64,000 nucleotides of DNA from Labrenzia sp. PHM005 (GCF_006517275.1 NZ_CP041191.1:6071001-6135000), one strand, 5' to 3'. Positions 8,859-18,964 are shown, counted from the stretch's first letter. Numbers and translations: made by a program. Notes: generated by a model not told the origin, from the sequence alone.

Positions 8859-11555
8859 TTAACCGGTTTTGGCAAGGTCAGGCGTGGACCGTGTTTCTTG
8901 CAGAGCTTCATCAATAATTGTCTGGATTTCTGACCGGCAGGAGCCACAATTTGTCCCGGCATTGAGACACGCACCAATGGCTTGCACTGTTTGCGCACCC
9001 GCCTCTGCGGATGCCGTAATTTCATTGCGGCCAACTCCGAAACAGGCACAGACCAACGCACCCGGGTCTGGTCTGTCGCCCGCCGGCCGTCCGGCCAAAA
9101 CCGGGGCCCGTTGTTCTCCGCTGTATTCTTGATCTTTCAAAAGACTGCAGGCCCACTGGCGCGAAACCTCAACCGGTTCTGAGCTGAAGTAAAAAGCCGC
9201 CTGTAAATGCCGATCTTTCCAATAGGCAAAGCGTTGCGCTTGCGCTTGAGAACCGATAACAGATAGTCCCTCCGGTTGATCGCCGGTTTTACCGAGCAGC
9301 TGGAGGGAAAGGGCTTTCAAATCCAATTTAGCTGTAGCTGCCATTTCCAGCCGCCATCCGCCATCGACCGGCGCCAGTGCCCAGTAATCTGCCGGAATGT
9401 CTTTTGGTTTTTCAGACAAAACCGCAAACCCGTACCAAGCCATTTCGACTTTGCGGATAGCAACCGGCGTGAACTTCAAACCCGGCTGTCCCGCCACCGG
9501 ATCCGTTTTAGGTGCTATCACCGCATCTACCCGTCCTTTGGAGGACGATTGATCCGTCCAATGCATGGGAACAAAGACGGCCCCCTTTTGCACGCGATCC
9601 GTGATTTGCGCGCGCACCAGAACTTTACCGTAGGAACTGCGAACCTCCACGATATCGGCTGCCGCAATACCATTGGCCTGTGCATCGTCCGGGTGGATTT
9701 CAGCAAACGGCTCGGCGATGTGCGATGTCAGGCGGCCAGTTTTGCCTGTCCGTGTCATCGTGTGCCACTGATCGCGAATGCGGCCGGTGTTCAAAGCCAG
9801 CGGAAACCGGCGTTCGGTTTGCCGGACCGGCTGTGCTTCAACCGCAATAAACTGAGCCAATTTGTTTGGCGTGTAGTAGCCGCCATTTTCAAAGAACCTA
9901 TCTTTTGCCTGGGAACGGTCATATGGCAGTGGCCATTGAACCGGTGCCATCTCCTCATAGGCCTCATCCGATAACGTCTTCAATGCGCCGATATCAAAGT
10001 CGCGGCTGCCGTCGTTTTGATATGCTGACAGGTCCGCGTGTTCGCGCAGAATTTCTGAAGGTTTTGTGTAGGAAAACCCCTTTTCAAATCCCATGCGTTT
10101 GGCGACTTCCGTCAGCTGCCACCAATCCGGCTTGGCTTCTCCCGGAAAATCCAGGAAACGTTTCTGCCGCGAGATCCGGCGTTCGGAGTTGGTGACCGTT
10201 CCGTCCTTTTCGCCCCACGCTGCCGCAGGTAGCAGCACATCGGCATAGGCAACCATGTCGGCATTTCGCGTTACTTCGGAGACGACGACAAAGGGACATT
10301 CTTCCAAGGCTGCAGCGACTTCATCGGCATCCGGCAGACTGTCGACCGGGCTGGTCGCCATCACCCAGAGCGCTTTGATTTTGCCATCCTTGACGGCCTT
10401 GAAGAGATCAACCGCCTTCAGGCCTTGCCTGTCGGCGATCACTGGGCTTTGCCAGAAGTCCTGAACCAGTTTCCGGTGATCGGCATTTTCCAGAGCCATA
10501 TGACTGGCCAGCATGTTGGCGAGGCCGCCAACTTCCCGTCCGCCCATAGCATTCGGCTGGCCTGTGACCGAGAACGGTCCCATGCCCGATTTGCCGATCC
10601 GGCCAGTTGCCAGATGCGTATTGATAATCGCGTTGACCTTGTCGGTGCCGACAACCGATTGGTTTACGCCCTGACTGTAAACAGTCGCCGTTTTTTCGGT
10701 CCGGGCAACCATTGTGTAGAACAGGGCAATATCCTGCGGCGGCAGCCCGGTTTCATCCGCAATCCGGTTGATCTCGCATTTTCCTGCAATTGCGAGTGCT
10801 GTGTAGAAACCTTGTGTGTGCCGTTCAATGTAGCCGGTATCGAGCGCTCCGTTTTCGGACAAGAACGCAAGTAACCCGTTGAAAAGCGCCACATCCGTGT
10901 CCGGTTTCAAGGCAAGGTGCAGGTCTGCAATGGCGCAGGTTGCTGTTTCCCGCGGATCAATGACCACAACCCGCATCTCCGGGTTAGCGGCCTTGGCCGC
11001 TTCCACGCGCTGGAACAAGACCGGATGGCACCAGGCGAGGTTCGACCCAACCAGCACCAGAAGATCACAGGTTTCTAGATCCTCATAGGTTCCTGGAACC
11101 GTATCTGAGCCGAAGGCGCGCCGGTGCCCGGCAACAGACGACGCCATGCAAAGTCGCGAGTTTGTATCGATGTTGGCCGAGCCGATGTAGCCCTTCATCA
11201 ACTTGTTCGCGACGTAATAGTCTTCCGTCAGGATCTGGCCGGAGACATAGAAAGCGACGCTGTCCGGACCATGTTTTTTTACGGCCTCGGAGAACTTTTC
11301 CGCGACCAAGTCGAGTGCAGCATCCCAACCCATCGGCTGGCCAGCGACTTCAGGAACCAGCAGCCGGTCGTCGAGGGAAAGCGTTTCACCCAGCGCCGAC
11401 CCTTTGGAACAGAGCCGCCCAAAATTGGACGGATGATCCGGGTCACCTGAGATCGAAACTGATCCGTCCTTTTTCCGGGTTGCCAGGACACCGCATCCAA
11501 CCCCGCAGTAGGGGCAGGTGGTTTTGACCGTTGTTTCTTCCAGATGCGCGGCCAT
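8859..11555 (-). CDS. nasA: Assimilatory nitrate reductase, molybdopterin catalytic subunit
   Basis: This 898-residue cytoplasmic enzyme reduces nitrate to nitrite. An N-terminal [4Fe-4S] site is formed by C14, C17, C21 and C49 (CPYCGVGCG ... RLCSKG). Then come molybdopterin-binding segments such as NTDSRLCMASSVAGHRRAFG-like residues, GVNQSVVGTDK and GRIRDQWHTMTRTG. The last 60 residues carry a BFD-like [2Fe-2S] domain (LVCACFGVGRNEI ... GTNCGSCRSEI), an extra electron-entry module found in NasA of many Proteobacteria. The start at 11555 is chosen over a longer frame because GGAGAG lies just upstream and the Fe-S domain begins at once. It is the last gene of the nrt-nir-nas operon. No separate NasB/NasC flavoprotein is in the window, so its electron donor is unassigned. 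Confidence 0.93.
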   Translation of the reverse strand: MAAHLEETTVKTTCPYCGVGCGVLATRKKDGSVSISGDPDHPSNFGRLCSKGSALGETLSLDDRLLVPEVAGQPMGWDAALDLVAEKFSEAVKKHGPDSVAFYVSGQILTEDYYVANKLMKGYIGSANIDTNSRLCMASSVAGHRRAFGSDTVPGTYEDLETCDLLVLVGSNLAWCHPVLFQRVEAAKAANPEMRVVVIDPRETATCAIADLHLALKPDTDVALFNGLLAFLSENGALDTGYIERHTQGFYTALAIAGKCEINRIADETGLPPQDIALFYTMVARTEKTATVYSQGVNQSVVGTDKVNAIINTHLATGRIGKSGMGPFSVTGQPNAMGGREVGGLANMLASHMALENADHRKLVQDFWQSPVIADRQGLKAVDLFKAVKDGKIKALWVMATSPVDSLPDADEVAAALEECPFVVVSEVTRNADMVAYADVLLPAAAWGEKDGTVTNSERRISRQKRFLDFPGEAKPDWWQLTEVAKRMGFEKGFSYTKPSEILREHADLSAYQNDGSRDFDIGALKTLSDEAYEEMAPVQWPLPYDRSQAKDRFFENGGYYTPNKLAQFIAVEAQPVRQTERRFPLALNTGRIRDQWHTMTRTGKTGRLTSHIAEPFAEIHPDDAQANGIAAADIVEVRSSYGKVLVRAQITDRVQKGAVFVPMHWTDQSSSKGRVDAVIAPKTDPVAGQPGLKFTPVAIRKVEMAWYGFAVLSEKPKDIPADYWALAPVDGGWRLEMAATAKLDLKALSLQLLGKTGDQPEGLSVIGSQAQAQRFAYWKDRHLQAAFYFSSEPVEVSRQWACSLLKDQEYSGEQRAPVLAGRPAGDRPDPGALVCACFGVGRNEITASAEAGAQTVQAIGACLNAGTNCGSCRSEIQTIIDEALQETRSTPDLAKTG

Positions 11556-11607
11556 GCGGCGTCTCTCCCAAAAAAATCCGTATTGTCGTTGGATTTGGCG
11601 GCCCGCC

Positions 11608-11955
11608 TTAACGGGCCTGCCTGCGGGCAAGATCGTCTGCCGCGAGCAGCACCTTGCCGTTCTCAACGCGGGTGGCCGTGACCGTGACCGAGCCTTCATC
11701 GGCGCCTTTGGCCAAGCCGGTCGCCAAATCAAAGACCCAGTTGTGCAGCGGGCATGTTACCGAAGTGCCATGCACGATGCCCTGGCTTAAGGGGCCGCCT
11801 TTGTGCGGGCAGCGGTCGTCCATAGCGAAAACTTTATCGTCCGCGGTACGGAAGACGGCTATGCAGCCGGCACTGGTTTTGACGACACGGGCGCCTTCTT
11901 TGGGAATGTCGGCCAATTCGCCGATTTCAACCCAGCTTCTTGTTTCCGCGTTCAT
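11608..11955 (-). CDS. nirD: Assimilatory nitrite reductase small subunit, Rieske-type
   Basis: The 115-residue protein is a single Rieske-like domain. It has the complete ligand pattern C49-P-H51 and C68-P-L-H71 (DRCPHKG ... TCPLHNWVFD), so a [2Fe-2S] cluster is expected. Some enterobacterial NirD proteins lack these ligands, which makes their presence worth noting. With NirB it forms the NADH-dependent, six-electron reduction of nitrite to ammonium in the cytoplasm. The start codon overlaps the 3' end of nirB by 4 bases, and nasA follows after 52 bases. A stand-alone Rieske ferredoxin is the alternative but is unlikely in this position. Confidence 0.93.
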   Translation of the reverse strand: MNAETRSWVEIGELADIPKEGARVVKTSAGCIAVFRTADDKVFAMDDRCPHKGGPLSQGIVHGTSVTCPLHNWVFDLATGLAKGADEGSVTVTATRVENGKVLLAADDLARRQAR

Positions 11956-14405
11956 TCCGCAGCCTCCGCCATCAACGTCGCCATTGGCTTGAATTCATGC
12001 TTGTCCTTGCCGGAGACACGTTCCGACCATGGGTCGACCTGTGCGAACTCCTGCGAGAAGACGAAGCGGTCGAAATACGCCCGGCGTTTGTCCGCATCCT
12101 CCATGATCTGGGTACGGATTTCGCCGACACCGATCCGCTTTGCCCACTTGTAAATGCGTTCCAGATAATGCCCCTGCTCGCGGTACATCTGGGTAAGAGC
12201 ACAGACGTGCTCCAGCACATCCTCTTCGGTTTTCACCAGTCCAAGAACTTCGGTCCCCTTGATGTCGAGACCGGCGGCTCCTGCAAAATGGATTTCATAT
12301 CCGCTGTCGACACAGATGACGCCGATGTCCTTGCAGGTCGCTTCGGCGCAGTTCCGAGGACACCCGGAAACAGCAAGCTTGAGCTTGGCCGGTGTCCAGG
12401 AACCCCACATGAATTTTTCCAGCTTGATGCCGAGGCCGGTGGAATCTTGGGTGCCAAAGCGGCACCACTCGGAGCCGACGCACGTTTTCACCGTGCGCAG
12501 TCCCTTGGCGTAGGCCTGACCAGATACGAAACCGGCCTTGCCAAGGTCCTCCCACACAGCTGGAAGATCTTCCTTTTTCACACCCAGCATATCGATCCGC
12601 TGACCGCCGGTGCATTTGACCGCCGGGATGTCGAATTTGTCGACAACATCGGCAATGGCCCTCAGTTCAGACGACGTCGTCATGCCGCCCCACATGCGCG
12701 GAACGACAGAGTAGGTGCCGTCCTTCTGGATGTTCGCGTGGACCCGTTCGTTGATGAATCGGGATTGGTAGTCATCGGCGTATTCATCCGGCCAGTCCGA
12801 GACGAGATAGTAATTCAGGGCCGGACGGCATTTTGCGCAGCCGCCGGACGAGGTCCATTCCAGCTCCTGAATGACAGCTGGGATGGTTTTCAGTTCCTTC
12901 GACTTGATCAACCGGCGAACTTCGTCATGACCGAGATGCGTACAGCCGCACATTGGTGTTACTGCAGCCGGATTATAGGCATCGCCCAGTGTGACCTGCA
13001 TCAACTGCTCAACAAGCCCGGTACAGGTGCCGCAGGATGCGGAAGCCTTAGTGTGGGCGCGGACATCATCAAGGGTCGACAGACCTTGATCCTTGATCGC
13101 GCCAACGATCTTTCCTTTACAAACGCCGTTGCAGCCGCAGATTTCTGCATCATCCGGCAAGGCTGCAACGGCCGCCGTAGGGTCCAGGGGGGCGCCCCCC
13201 TGATACGCCTGGCCGAAAATCAGTGTCTCGCGCATTTCGGAAACATCTGTTTTCTTTTTCAAGAGATCAAAGAACCAAGGACCATCGGAGGTTTCGCCGT
13301 AAAGAACGGCCCCGATGATTGTGTTGTCTTTCAGGACGAGGCGTTTGTAGACACCAGAAGAGGCATCGCGCAGAACGATCTCTTCCCGGTCCTTGCCCTC
13401 AGCAAAATCGCCGGCGGAATAAAGGTCAACACCGGTGACCTTCAGCTTCGTTGCCGTAACTGAGCCAGTGTATTCGGCGCTTCCGCCGAGCAAGTTGCCG
13501 GCAATCACCTCGGCCATTTCGTAGAGCGGTGCCACAAGCCCGTAACACATGCCGCGGTGCTCGACGCATTCCCCGAGCGAGAAGACGTCCGGATCGCTGG
13601 TGCGCATATCGTCGCCAACCAGAATGCCCCGATTGGTTTCAAGACCAACAGACTTTGCCAGATCAGCAGATGGACGGATGCCAACCGCCATCACAATAAT
13701 GCTGGCGTCGATTTCTGTACCGTCGTCCAGGCGGATCGCCTTGACCTTGCCAGTGCCATCATCGACGATTTCCTGGCTGTTTGCCTTGGTCAGGACGTCA
13801 ATGCCACGGCTCTTGAATTCCTCTTCGAGAAGATAACCGGCAGCCGGATCGAGCTGGCGTTCCATCAGGGTCGGCATCAGGTGCAGGACAGTGACCTCCA
13901 TCCCTTGCATCTTGAGACCGGCTGCAGCTTCGAGACCCAGCAGACCACCGCCGATAACAACGGCGCGCCCGCCGCCTTTGGCTGCGTCCAGCATCTTGTC
14001 GACATCATCGAGATCCCGGTAAGTCAGAACCCCTTCCAGATCCTTACCCGGCAAAGGAATGATGAACGGGCTGGACCCGGTTGCAATCACAAGCTTGTCG
14101 TAGCTCTCGGTAATGCCGTTTTCGGACGAGACGGTTTTGGCGTCCCGGTCGATTTCGGACACCCGGGCGCTTTTATGAAGGGTAACGCCATTTTCTGCGT
14201 ACCAGTCATCTCCATGGGTGATGATGTCTTCATAGGTCTTTTCGCCAGATAGCACCGGCGACAGCATCAAGCGGTTGTAATTGACCCGAGGCTCGGCGTT
14301 GAAAATGGCGACGTCGTAGGCGTCTTTATCCTTGTCGAACAGATATTCCAGCATTCTGCCGGGTGCCATACCGTTGCCGACGATGACGAGTTTTTGTTTT
14401 GTCAT
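11952..14405 (-). CDS. nirB: NADH-dependent assimilatory nitrite reductase large subunit
   Basis: This 817-residue protein shows the full NirB layout. First is an FAD/NAD-binding pyridine nucleotide-disulfide oxidoreductase part (KLVIVGNGMAPGR; AVVIGGGLLGLEAA). Two BFD-like [2Fe-2S] segments follow (ICGCNGVCKG ... ASCGTC; MCGCTHLGHDEV ... GGCAKCRP). Last comes the sulfite/nitrite reductase half, with siroheme-[4Fe-4S] ligands TCVGSEWC and SGCPRNCAEA. It reduces nitrite to ammonium with NADH. Start 14405 has a strong GGGAGGGAGAGA upstream; a 7-residue longer reading would overlap nrtC. It lies between the nitrate transporter genes and nirD in one operon, so nitrate uptake, nitrite reduction and nitrate reduction are co-transcribed in that order. 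Confidence 0.95.
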   Translation of the reverse strand: MTKQKLVIVGNGMAPGRMLEYLFDKDKDAYDVAIFNAEPRVNYNRLMLSPVLSGEKTYEDIITHGDDWYAENGVTLHKSARVSEIDRDAKTVSSENGITESYDKLVIATGSSPFIIPLPGKDLEGVLTYRDLDDVDKMLDAAKGGGRAVVIGGGLLGLEAAAGLKMQGMEVTVLHLMPTLMERQLDPAAGYLLEEEFKSRGIDVLTKANSQEIVDDGTGKVKAIRLDDGTEIDASIIVMAVGIRPSADLAKSVGLETNRGILVGDDMRTSDPDVFSLGECVEHRGMCYGLVAPLYEMAEVIAGNLLGGSAEYTGSVTATKLKVTGVDLYSAGDFAEGKDREEIVLRDASSGVYKRLVLKDNTIIGAVLYGETSDGPWFFDLLKKKTDVSEMRETLIFGQAYQGGAPLDPTAAVAALPDDAEICGCNGVCKGKIVGAIKDQGLSTLDDVRAHTKASASCGTCTGLVEQLMQVTLGDAYNPAAVTPMCGCTHLGHDEVRRLIKSKELKTIPAVIQELEWTSSGGCAKCRPALNYYLVSDWPDEYADDYQSRFINERVHANIQKDGTYSVVPRMWGGMTTSSELRAIADVVDKFDIPAVKCTGGQRIDMLGVKKEDLPAVWEDLGKAGFVSGQAYAKGLRTVKTCVGSEWCRFGTQDSTGLGIKLEKFMWGSWTPAKLKLAVSGCPRNCAEATCKDIGVICVDSGYEIHFAGAAGLDIKGTEVLGLVKTEEDVLEHVCALTQMYREQGHYLERIYKWAKRIGVGEIRTQIMEDADKRRAYFDRFVFSQEFAQVDPWSERVSGKDKHEFKPMATLMAEAAE

Positions 14406-14422
14406 TCTCTCCCTCCCCGGTT

Positions 14423-16183
14423 TCATTCAGCCGCTTCGATGGCTGCCTTTTGGCGGGCCATGCGGGCAGCACGTTTTTCCTGGATGGATTTTAGTTGGTC
14501 TTCGCTTGGATCAGCGCCGCCCTCATAGGCTTCCAGGAAGTCCAGAAGCTCTTCGCGGTAGGCGTAGTAATCAGGGTGATCCAGCAGTTCTTTGCGGGAA
14601 CGCGGGCGCGGCAGGTCGACGTCCATGATGTTGCCGATCCGCGCGTTCGGTCCGTTGGACATCATCACGACTCGGTCGGCGAGCAAGATGGCTTCATCAA
14701 CGTCATGCGTGACACAAACGGCCGTTACCTGGGTGCGTTTCCAGACGTCCATCAGAACGTCCTGCAGCTCCCAACGGGTCAGACTGTCGAGCATGCCGAA
14801 CGGCTCATCGAGCAAGAGAAGCTTCGGTGACAGCGCAAAGGCCCGCGCAATGCCGACACGCTGCTTCATGCCGTTGGAAAGATCAGCTGCCGCCTTGCCC
14901 ATCGCATCGGCAAGGCCAACCTTACTCAGGTAGTATTCGATAACGTCCCGTTTCTCGACCTTGGAAGCATCCGGATAGACCTTGTCGACACCGAGTTCGA
15001 CATTCTCATAGGCCGTCAGCCACGGCATCAGGCTGGGCGCCTGAAACACAACAGCGCGGTCCGGTCCGGCCTGAGTGACGTGGGTCCCGTCCAGAACGAT
15101 CGCGCCTTCGGTGATCGGATTAAGACCGGCTACCATGGACAGAACCGTCGACTTGCCGCAACCGGAGTGCCCGATCAGGGTGATGAACTCACCCTTTTTC
15201 ATTTTCAGCTCAAACCCATCGACCACTGTCAGCGGCCCTTTTGGCGTCGGATAGACCTTCTTGAGCTGGGAAAACTCCAAATAGCGGTTGTCGTTGATGG
15301 ATTCTGACGCCCGCTCATATGCAACGGGAAGTGCATCCTTGCCCTTTTTCCGCTGAGTGATCGGAACAATGTTGGGCAGGATGATATCCCGCTCCAAGTC
15401 GGAACCTCGCGCGGCCCCTTCTTCCATTAGGTATTCGGTGACTTCTGCCCTAAGCTTGATGAACTCATCATTGTGGTTGAGTTCACCGCGATCCCGCGGC
15501 CGGCCGAAGGGAACCTTGAACTCAGGGCCAAGCGTGGCCGGAGAACTTGGTTTCAACGGAATGATACGGTCTGCGAGAAGGATTGCCTCATCCACATCGT
15601 TGGTGATGAGGATGATGGTCTTCTTTTCCTGCTCACAAATCGCAGCGAACTCGTCCTGAAGTTTGGACCGGGTCAACGCATCCAGCGCCGAAAGCGGCTC
15701 ATCGAGCAGCAAGAGTTCCGGCTGCATGGCAAGCGCCCGGGCAACGGCAACGCGCTGGCGCATACCGCCAGAAAGCTCGGACGGTTTGCGATCCTTTGCG
15801 TGACCAAGGCCAACCATTTCGATGTATTTGTCAGCAATCGCCTTGCGTTCAGCTGCGCTTTTTTTCTTGAAGACACTGTCGACGGCAAGACCGACGTTTC
15901 CGGCAACCGTCAGCCACGGCATCAGGGAATAGGACTGGAACACGACACCTCGATCCGGGCTTGGACCGTCGATTTCTTTGCCTTTGAAGATCACGCCGCC
16001 CTGATCCGGCTCAATCAAGCCGGCTAGCAGGGAGATCAACGTGGTCTTGCCGGTTCCCGAGAAACCGACGATAGCGATGAATTCACCATCCTCGACCTTC
16101 AGGTTAATGTTTTCCAGAACGTCGGTCCGCGCGGTACTTTCACCGTAAGACTTGGAGACACTGGAGATTTCCAAAAAGGACAT
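14423..16183 (-). CDS. nrtC: Nitrate ABC transporter ATP-binding protein, two fused ATPase domains
   Basis: The 586-residue protein contains two complete nucleotide-binding domains in tandem. The first has Walker [10 protein letters not shown] (about 40-48), signature ELSGGMRQR and Walker [13 protein letters not shown]. The second has Walker [10 protein letters not shown], signature DLSNGMKQR and [12 protein letters not shown]. The linker of about 80 residues is rich in charged residues. It energises nitrate/nitrite uptake with NrtA and NrtB. Cyanobacteria use separate NrtC (ATPase plus solute-binding domain) and NrtD; here both ATPases sit in one chain and no solute-binding domain is attached. 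The symbol nrtC is therefore by function only. Each domain looks catalytically intact. It follows nrtB after 11 bases. Confidence 0.88.
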   Translation of the reverse strand: MSFLEISSVSKSYGESTARTDVLENINLKVEDGEFIAIVGFSGTGKTTLISLLAGLIEPDQGGVIFKGKEIDGPSPDRGVVFQSYSLMPWLTVAGNVGLAVDSVFKKKSAAERKAIADKYIEMVGLGHAKDRKPSELSGGMRQRVAVARALAMQPELLLLDEPLSALDALTRSKLQDEFAAICEQEKKTIILITNDVDEAILLADRIIPLKPSSPATLGPEFKVPFGRPRDRGELNHNDEFIKLRAEVTEYLMEEGAARGSDLERDIILPNIVPITQRKKGKDALPVAYERASESINDNRYLEFSQLKKVYPTPKGPLTVVDGFELKMKKGEFITLIGHSGCGKSTVLSMVAGLNPITEGAIVLDGTHVTQAGPDRAVVFQAPSLMPWLTAYENVELGVDKVYPDASKVEKRDVIEYYLSKVGLADAMGKAAADLSNGMKQRVGIARAFALSPKLLLLDEPFGMLDSLTRWELQDVLMDVWKRTQVTAVCVTHDVDEAILLADRVVMMSNGPNARIGNIMDVDLPRPRSRKELLDHPDYYAYREELLDFLEAYEGGADPSEDQLKSIQEKRAARMARQKAAIEAAE

Positions 16184-16194
16184 TCAGAAACTCC

Positions 16195-17277
16195 TTACCG
16201 GTTCGCCGAGAATGTGAAGGCGCGCTGCAGGGCAAACATCAGGCGGTCAAGGGCAAAGCCGATGACACCGATGGTCAGAACAGCAACCATGATTTTGGCG
16301 AGCGATTGGGAAGAACCGTTCTGGAATTCGTCCCAGACGAATTTGCCGAGACCCGGGTTCTGCGCCAGCATTTCCGCGGCAATCAGAACCATCCAGCCCA
16401 CACCCAGCGACAGGCGGAGACCAGTGAAGATCAGCGGCAGAGACGACGGCAGAACCAGCTTGGTTACAGTCTTCCAGGTCGGCAGTTGCAAGACGCGGCC
16501 AACGTTCATCAGATCCTTGTCGACAGAGGCAACACCCAGCGCGGTGTTGATCAATGTCGGCCACATGGAACAGAGCGTCACGGTGACGGCCGAAACCAGC
16601 AGCGATTTGGAGAGCCAGCTATAGGGATCAGCATAGGTGGCCGAGACGATCATCGTTACGATCGGCAGCCAGGCGAGCGGTGACACCGGTTTGAAAATCT
16701 GAATAAGAGGGTTGATCGCGCCGTTGAATGACCGGGACAGTCCGGAGGCGATGCCAAGCGGTACTGCAATGACTGTTGCAATCAGAAAACCGAGACCGAC
16801 GGTCTTCAAGGACGTACCAATCTGATCGATATAGGTAGGCTTTCCTGTGTACGTGCGGTGCTTGATCTTGTCGGTTTTACCTTCGGCTTCGTATTTCGCA
16901 TTGCGTTTGTCCTGACGCTCATAGAAAGCGGCGGCCTTTTCGCGTTCGCGAACGTGATCGTTCCAAAGATTGATGGTTTGCTCCCAGACCTGAGCCGGTC
17001 CTGGAACAGCACCAAGTGAGGTTTGAACTTGGGGAGCAAAGAACGCCCATAGTGCGAGGAAGGCGAAAATTCCAAGCAACGGGATCACAAGCACGCGCTT
17101 GAGTTCGCTCATCTGCTCCTTCGGGCTGTCGCCTGCTGCAATTTTTAGAAGCGGGACCAGCCAGGAAAAGCCAAGTGCATCCAGCCAGCCGCCAGCCTTG
17201 TTGATCCAAGTAAAAAGTTTTGCTTTGCGTGCGGCCCGGGCGAGATCCGGAGTGCCGGCGGAATCGGCATTCGCCAT
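16195..17277 (-). CDS. nrtB: Nitrate ABC transporter permease
   Basis: The 360-residue inner-membrane protein belongs to the NrtB/SsuC/TauC permease family. Hydrophobic helices begin near residue 50 (VLVIPLLGIFAFLALWAFF) and continue through the binding-protein-dependent permease core with the EAA-like segment around LPTWKTVTKLVLPSSLPLIFTGLRLSLGVGWMVLIAAEMLA. A hydrophilic insert of about 60 residues (NLWNDHVREREKAAAFYERQDKRNAKYEAEG) follows the first helix, longer than in taurine or sulfonate permeases and typical of nitrate-type ones. It pairs with NrtA and the double ATPase. Placement between nrtA and nrtC, with an 11-base gap to the latter, supports nitrate as substrate. Confidence 0.9.
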   Translation of the reverse strand: MANADSAGTPDLARAARKAKLFTWINKAGGWLDALGFSWLVPLLKIAAGDSPKEQMSELKRVLVIPLLGIFAFLALWAFFAPQVQTSLGAVPGPAQVWEQTINLWNDHVREREKAAAFYERQDKRNAKYEAEGKTDKIKHRTYTGKPTYIDQIGTSLKTVGLGFLIATVIAVPLGIASGLSRSFNGAINPLIQIFKPVSPLAWLPIVTMIVSATYADPYSWLSKSLLVSAVTVTLCSMWPTLINTALGVASVDKDLMNVGRVLQLPTWKTVTKLVLPSSLPLIFTGLRLSLGVGWMVLIAAEMLAQNPGLGKFVWDEFQNGSSQSLAKIMVAVLTIGVIGFALDRLMFALQRAFTFSANR

Positions 17278-17361
17278 GGAAACAGTCCCTTGTGTCTTTG
17301 TTATCGTCTTTGAAAAGAGGAGCGGCGGCGCTGCATAACCGCCGCCCCAGTTTGGGGAACG

Positions 17362-18768
17362 TTAGCCGCCAACCACTTCGTTGCCGTCCACGACCTGCTT
17401 GCCTTTCAGGCCGATCGGCAGGCTGTCGATGTAGGCATTCGGCTGTTTTCCGTCGTAAGGAATGCCGTCAATGATGTCGCCGGCCGGGGTTGGCGCGCGG
17501 TACCCATCGGTGTCCCAAGGGAAGTCGGCTTCGGCGACATGACCTTCTTCCACCAGCATGCGCGCGGCCTTCAGGTAGATATCCGGCTGATAGACGGATT
17601 TTGCGACTTCGTCGTACCAGCTGTCTGGCTTATGTTCGCCGATCTGACCCCACCGGCGCATCTGGGTCAGATACCAGACAGCGTCGGAGTAATACGGGTA
17701 CGTCGCGAAATAGCGGTAGAAGACGTTGAAGTCCGGAACATCGCGCTTGTCGCCCTTCTCGTATTCGAAGGTGCCGGTCATGGAGTTTGCGATCACTTCC
17801 GCATCCGCACCGACATATTCAGAGCGAGACAGGATCTCAACGGCTTCCATGCGGTTGGCGTTGTTGTTCTCATCAAGCCACTTGGCGGCGCGGATCAAAG
17901 CCTTGGTCAGCGCCAGCGTGGTGTTCGGATACTCTTCAGTGAACTCCTTGGTCAGGCCGAAGACTTTTTCCGGGTTGTTTTTCCAGATTTCATAGTCGGT
18001 TACGACCGGAACGCCGATGCCCTTGAAAACCGCGGCCTGATTCCACGGCTCGCCTACGCAGTAGCCATAGATGGTGCCGGCTTCGAGAGTCGCCGGCATT
18101 TGAGGCGGTGGGGTTACGGACAGAAGCGCATCTGCCTGGATTTGACCGGAAATGTCTGTTTCCGAATAGAACCCAGGATGGATATCGCCGGATGCGAGCC
18201 AATAGCGCAGCTCGTAGTTATGGGTGGAGACAGGAAAAACCATTCCCATGTTGAACGGCTTGCCTTCGTCGATAAACTGGTCGACGACAGGCTTCAGAGC
18301 AGAGGCCTTGATCGGGTGTGCCGGTTTGCCGTCGTCCTGATATTCGATGTGCGGCTTCATCATTTCCCAGATCTCGTTGGAAACGGTAATGCCATTGCCG
18401 TTCAGATCCATGGAAAATGGTGTGACAATATGGGCCTTGGTACCAAAACCGATGGTTGCCGCAATCGGCTGGCCCGCAAGCATATGCGCGCCGTCCAGTT
18501 CGCCGGTGATCACGCGATCGAGCAAGACTTTCCAATTCGCTTGAGGCTCTAGCGTTACGAACAGCCCTTCTTCCTCGAAGTAGCCCAGCTCATAGGCAAC
18601 AGCGAGCGGGGCCATGTCGGTCAGTTTGATGAAGCCGAATGTCAGCTCGTCCTTTTCGACGTCCAGCATTTCCGCCAGCGCAGGTGTTGCCGGAACGATA
18701 GCGGTTGCCGCCATCAGTGTTGCCAGCGCGGTCCGTCTTGTGAATTTGAGTGTTTCCGTCAGTTTCAC
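17362..18768 (-). CDS. nrtA: Periplasmic nitrate-binding protein
   Basis: This protein of about 468 residues belongs to the NrtA/NasS/CmpA solute-binding family. It starts at GTG 18768, preceded by GGGGACAGGAC; a longer in-frame reading to 18867 would cross the leader terminator and is rejected. The N-terminus [31 protein letters not shown] looks like a Tat-type or long Sec signal ending in an AxA-like site. The body has the family stretches [32 protein letters not shown] and [17 protein letters not shown], also present in NasS nearby. It delivers nitrate or nitrite to NrtB. It is the first gene after the regulated leader and so heads the nrt-nir-nas operon. Confidence 0.92.
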   Translation of the reverse strand: MKLTETLKFTRRTALATLMAATAIVPATPALAEMLDVEKDELTFGFIKLTDMAPLAVAYELGYFEEEGLFVTLEPQANWKVLLDRVITGELDGAHMLAGQPIAATIGFGTKAHIVTPFSMDLNGNGITVSNEIWEMMKPHIEYQDDGKPAHPIKASALKPVVDQFIDEGKPFNMGMVFPVSTHNYELRYWLASGDIHPGFYSETDISGQIQADALLSVTPPPQMPATLEAGTIYGYCVGEPWNQAAVFKGIGVPVVTDYEIWKNNPEKVFGLTKEFTEEYPNTTLALTKALIRAAKWLDENNNANRMEAVEILSRSEYVGADAEVIANSMTGTFEYEKGDKRDVPDFNVFYRYFATYPYYSDAVWYLTQMRRWGQIGEHKPDSWYDEVAKSVYQPDIYLKAARMLVEEGHVAEADFPWDTDGYRAPTPAGDIIDGIPYDGKQPNAYIDSLPIGLKGKQVVDGNEVVGG

Positions 18769-18822
18769 GTCCTGTCCCCTCGTAGATTGTCCCTCTGCCT
18801 TCCGGCAATGGGAACCAAACAA

Positions 18823-18884
18823 AAAGCCGCCGTCTAATCCTGTCGGTCTGGGAGGAGTGACCAACAAGTCAGAACGGCGGCTTT
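18823..18884 (-). terminator. Intrinsic terminator in the nrtA leader
   Basis: Read on the minus strand, AAAGCCGCCGT pairs perfectly with ACGGCGGCTTT across a loop of about 40 bases. The downstream arm runs into TTTTTGTTT. Transcription reaching nrtA must pass it. It lies directly after two ANTAR-type hairpins and about 55 bases before the nrtA start, the layout expected for an antitermination-controlled leader rather than for the end of another gene. Confidence 0.85.
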
Positions 18885-18891
18885 GCCTGAA

Positions 18892-18934
18892 CGCCCGCCA
18901 ATGGGCGCAATATCGATTAGGCCATCTTTGGCCT
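18892..18934 (-). ncRNA. Two-hairpin ANTAR target in the nrt-nir-nas leader RNA
   Basis: On the minus strand the first hairpin is AGGCC-AAAGAT-GGCCT (18934-18919) and the second CGCCC-ATTGGC-GGGCG (18907-18892). Both have perfect 5-base stems and 6-base loops, and both loops have A at position 1 and G at position 4. That is the published consensus for tandem hairpins bound by ANTAR-domain antiterminators. They are 11 bases apart and followed after 7 bases by the terminator. NasT, encoded just upstream, is an ANTAR protein and the natural ligand. In known systems NasS holds NasT until nitrate or nitrite releases it, and NasT binding then allows read-through. Confidence 0.88.
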
Positions 18935-18946
18935 GCACGGTTATCT

Positions 18947-18964
18947 TTGCACTATGCGTGCCAA
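18947..18964 (-). promoter_or_regulatory. Sigma-54 promoter of the nrt-nir-nas operon
   Basis: The minus strand reads TTGGCACGCATAGTGCAA. Against the sigma-54 consensus TGGCACG-N4-TTGCA only one base differs (G for the first T of the -12 box), and the GG and GC pairs have the required 12-base offset. Transcription would start near 18937, just before the first ANTAR hairpin. An A/T-rich stretch upstream contains TTTCAAATACTTA (18993-19005), one mismatch from the IHF consensus, which would suit a sigma-54 enhancer loop. Full NtrC sites were not found, only an isolated TGCAC half-site near 19084. Confidence 0.75.

Noticed and set aside
11940..13463. Long plus-strand open frame (507 codons) opposite nirB
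   Set aside because: It is the antisense shadow of a well-supported nirB gene in GC-rich sequence. The translation has no recognisable domain and no ribosome site.
17539..18552. Plus-strand open frame of 337 codons opposite nrtA
   Set aside because: Shadow of nrtA. No start signal and no recognisable protein.
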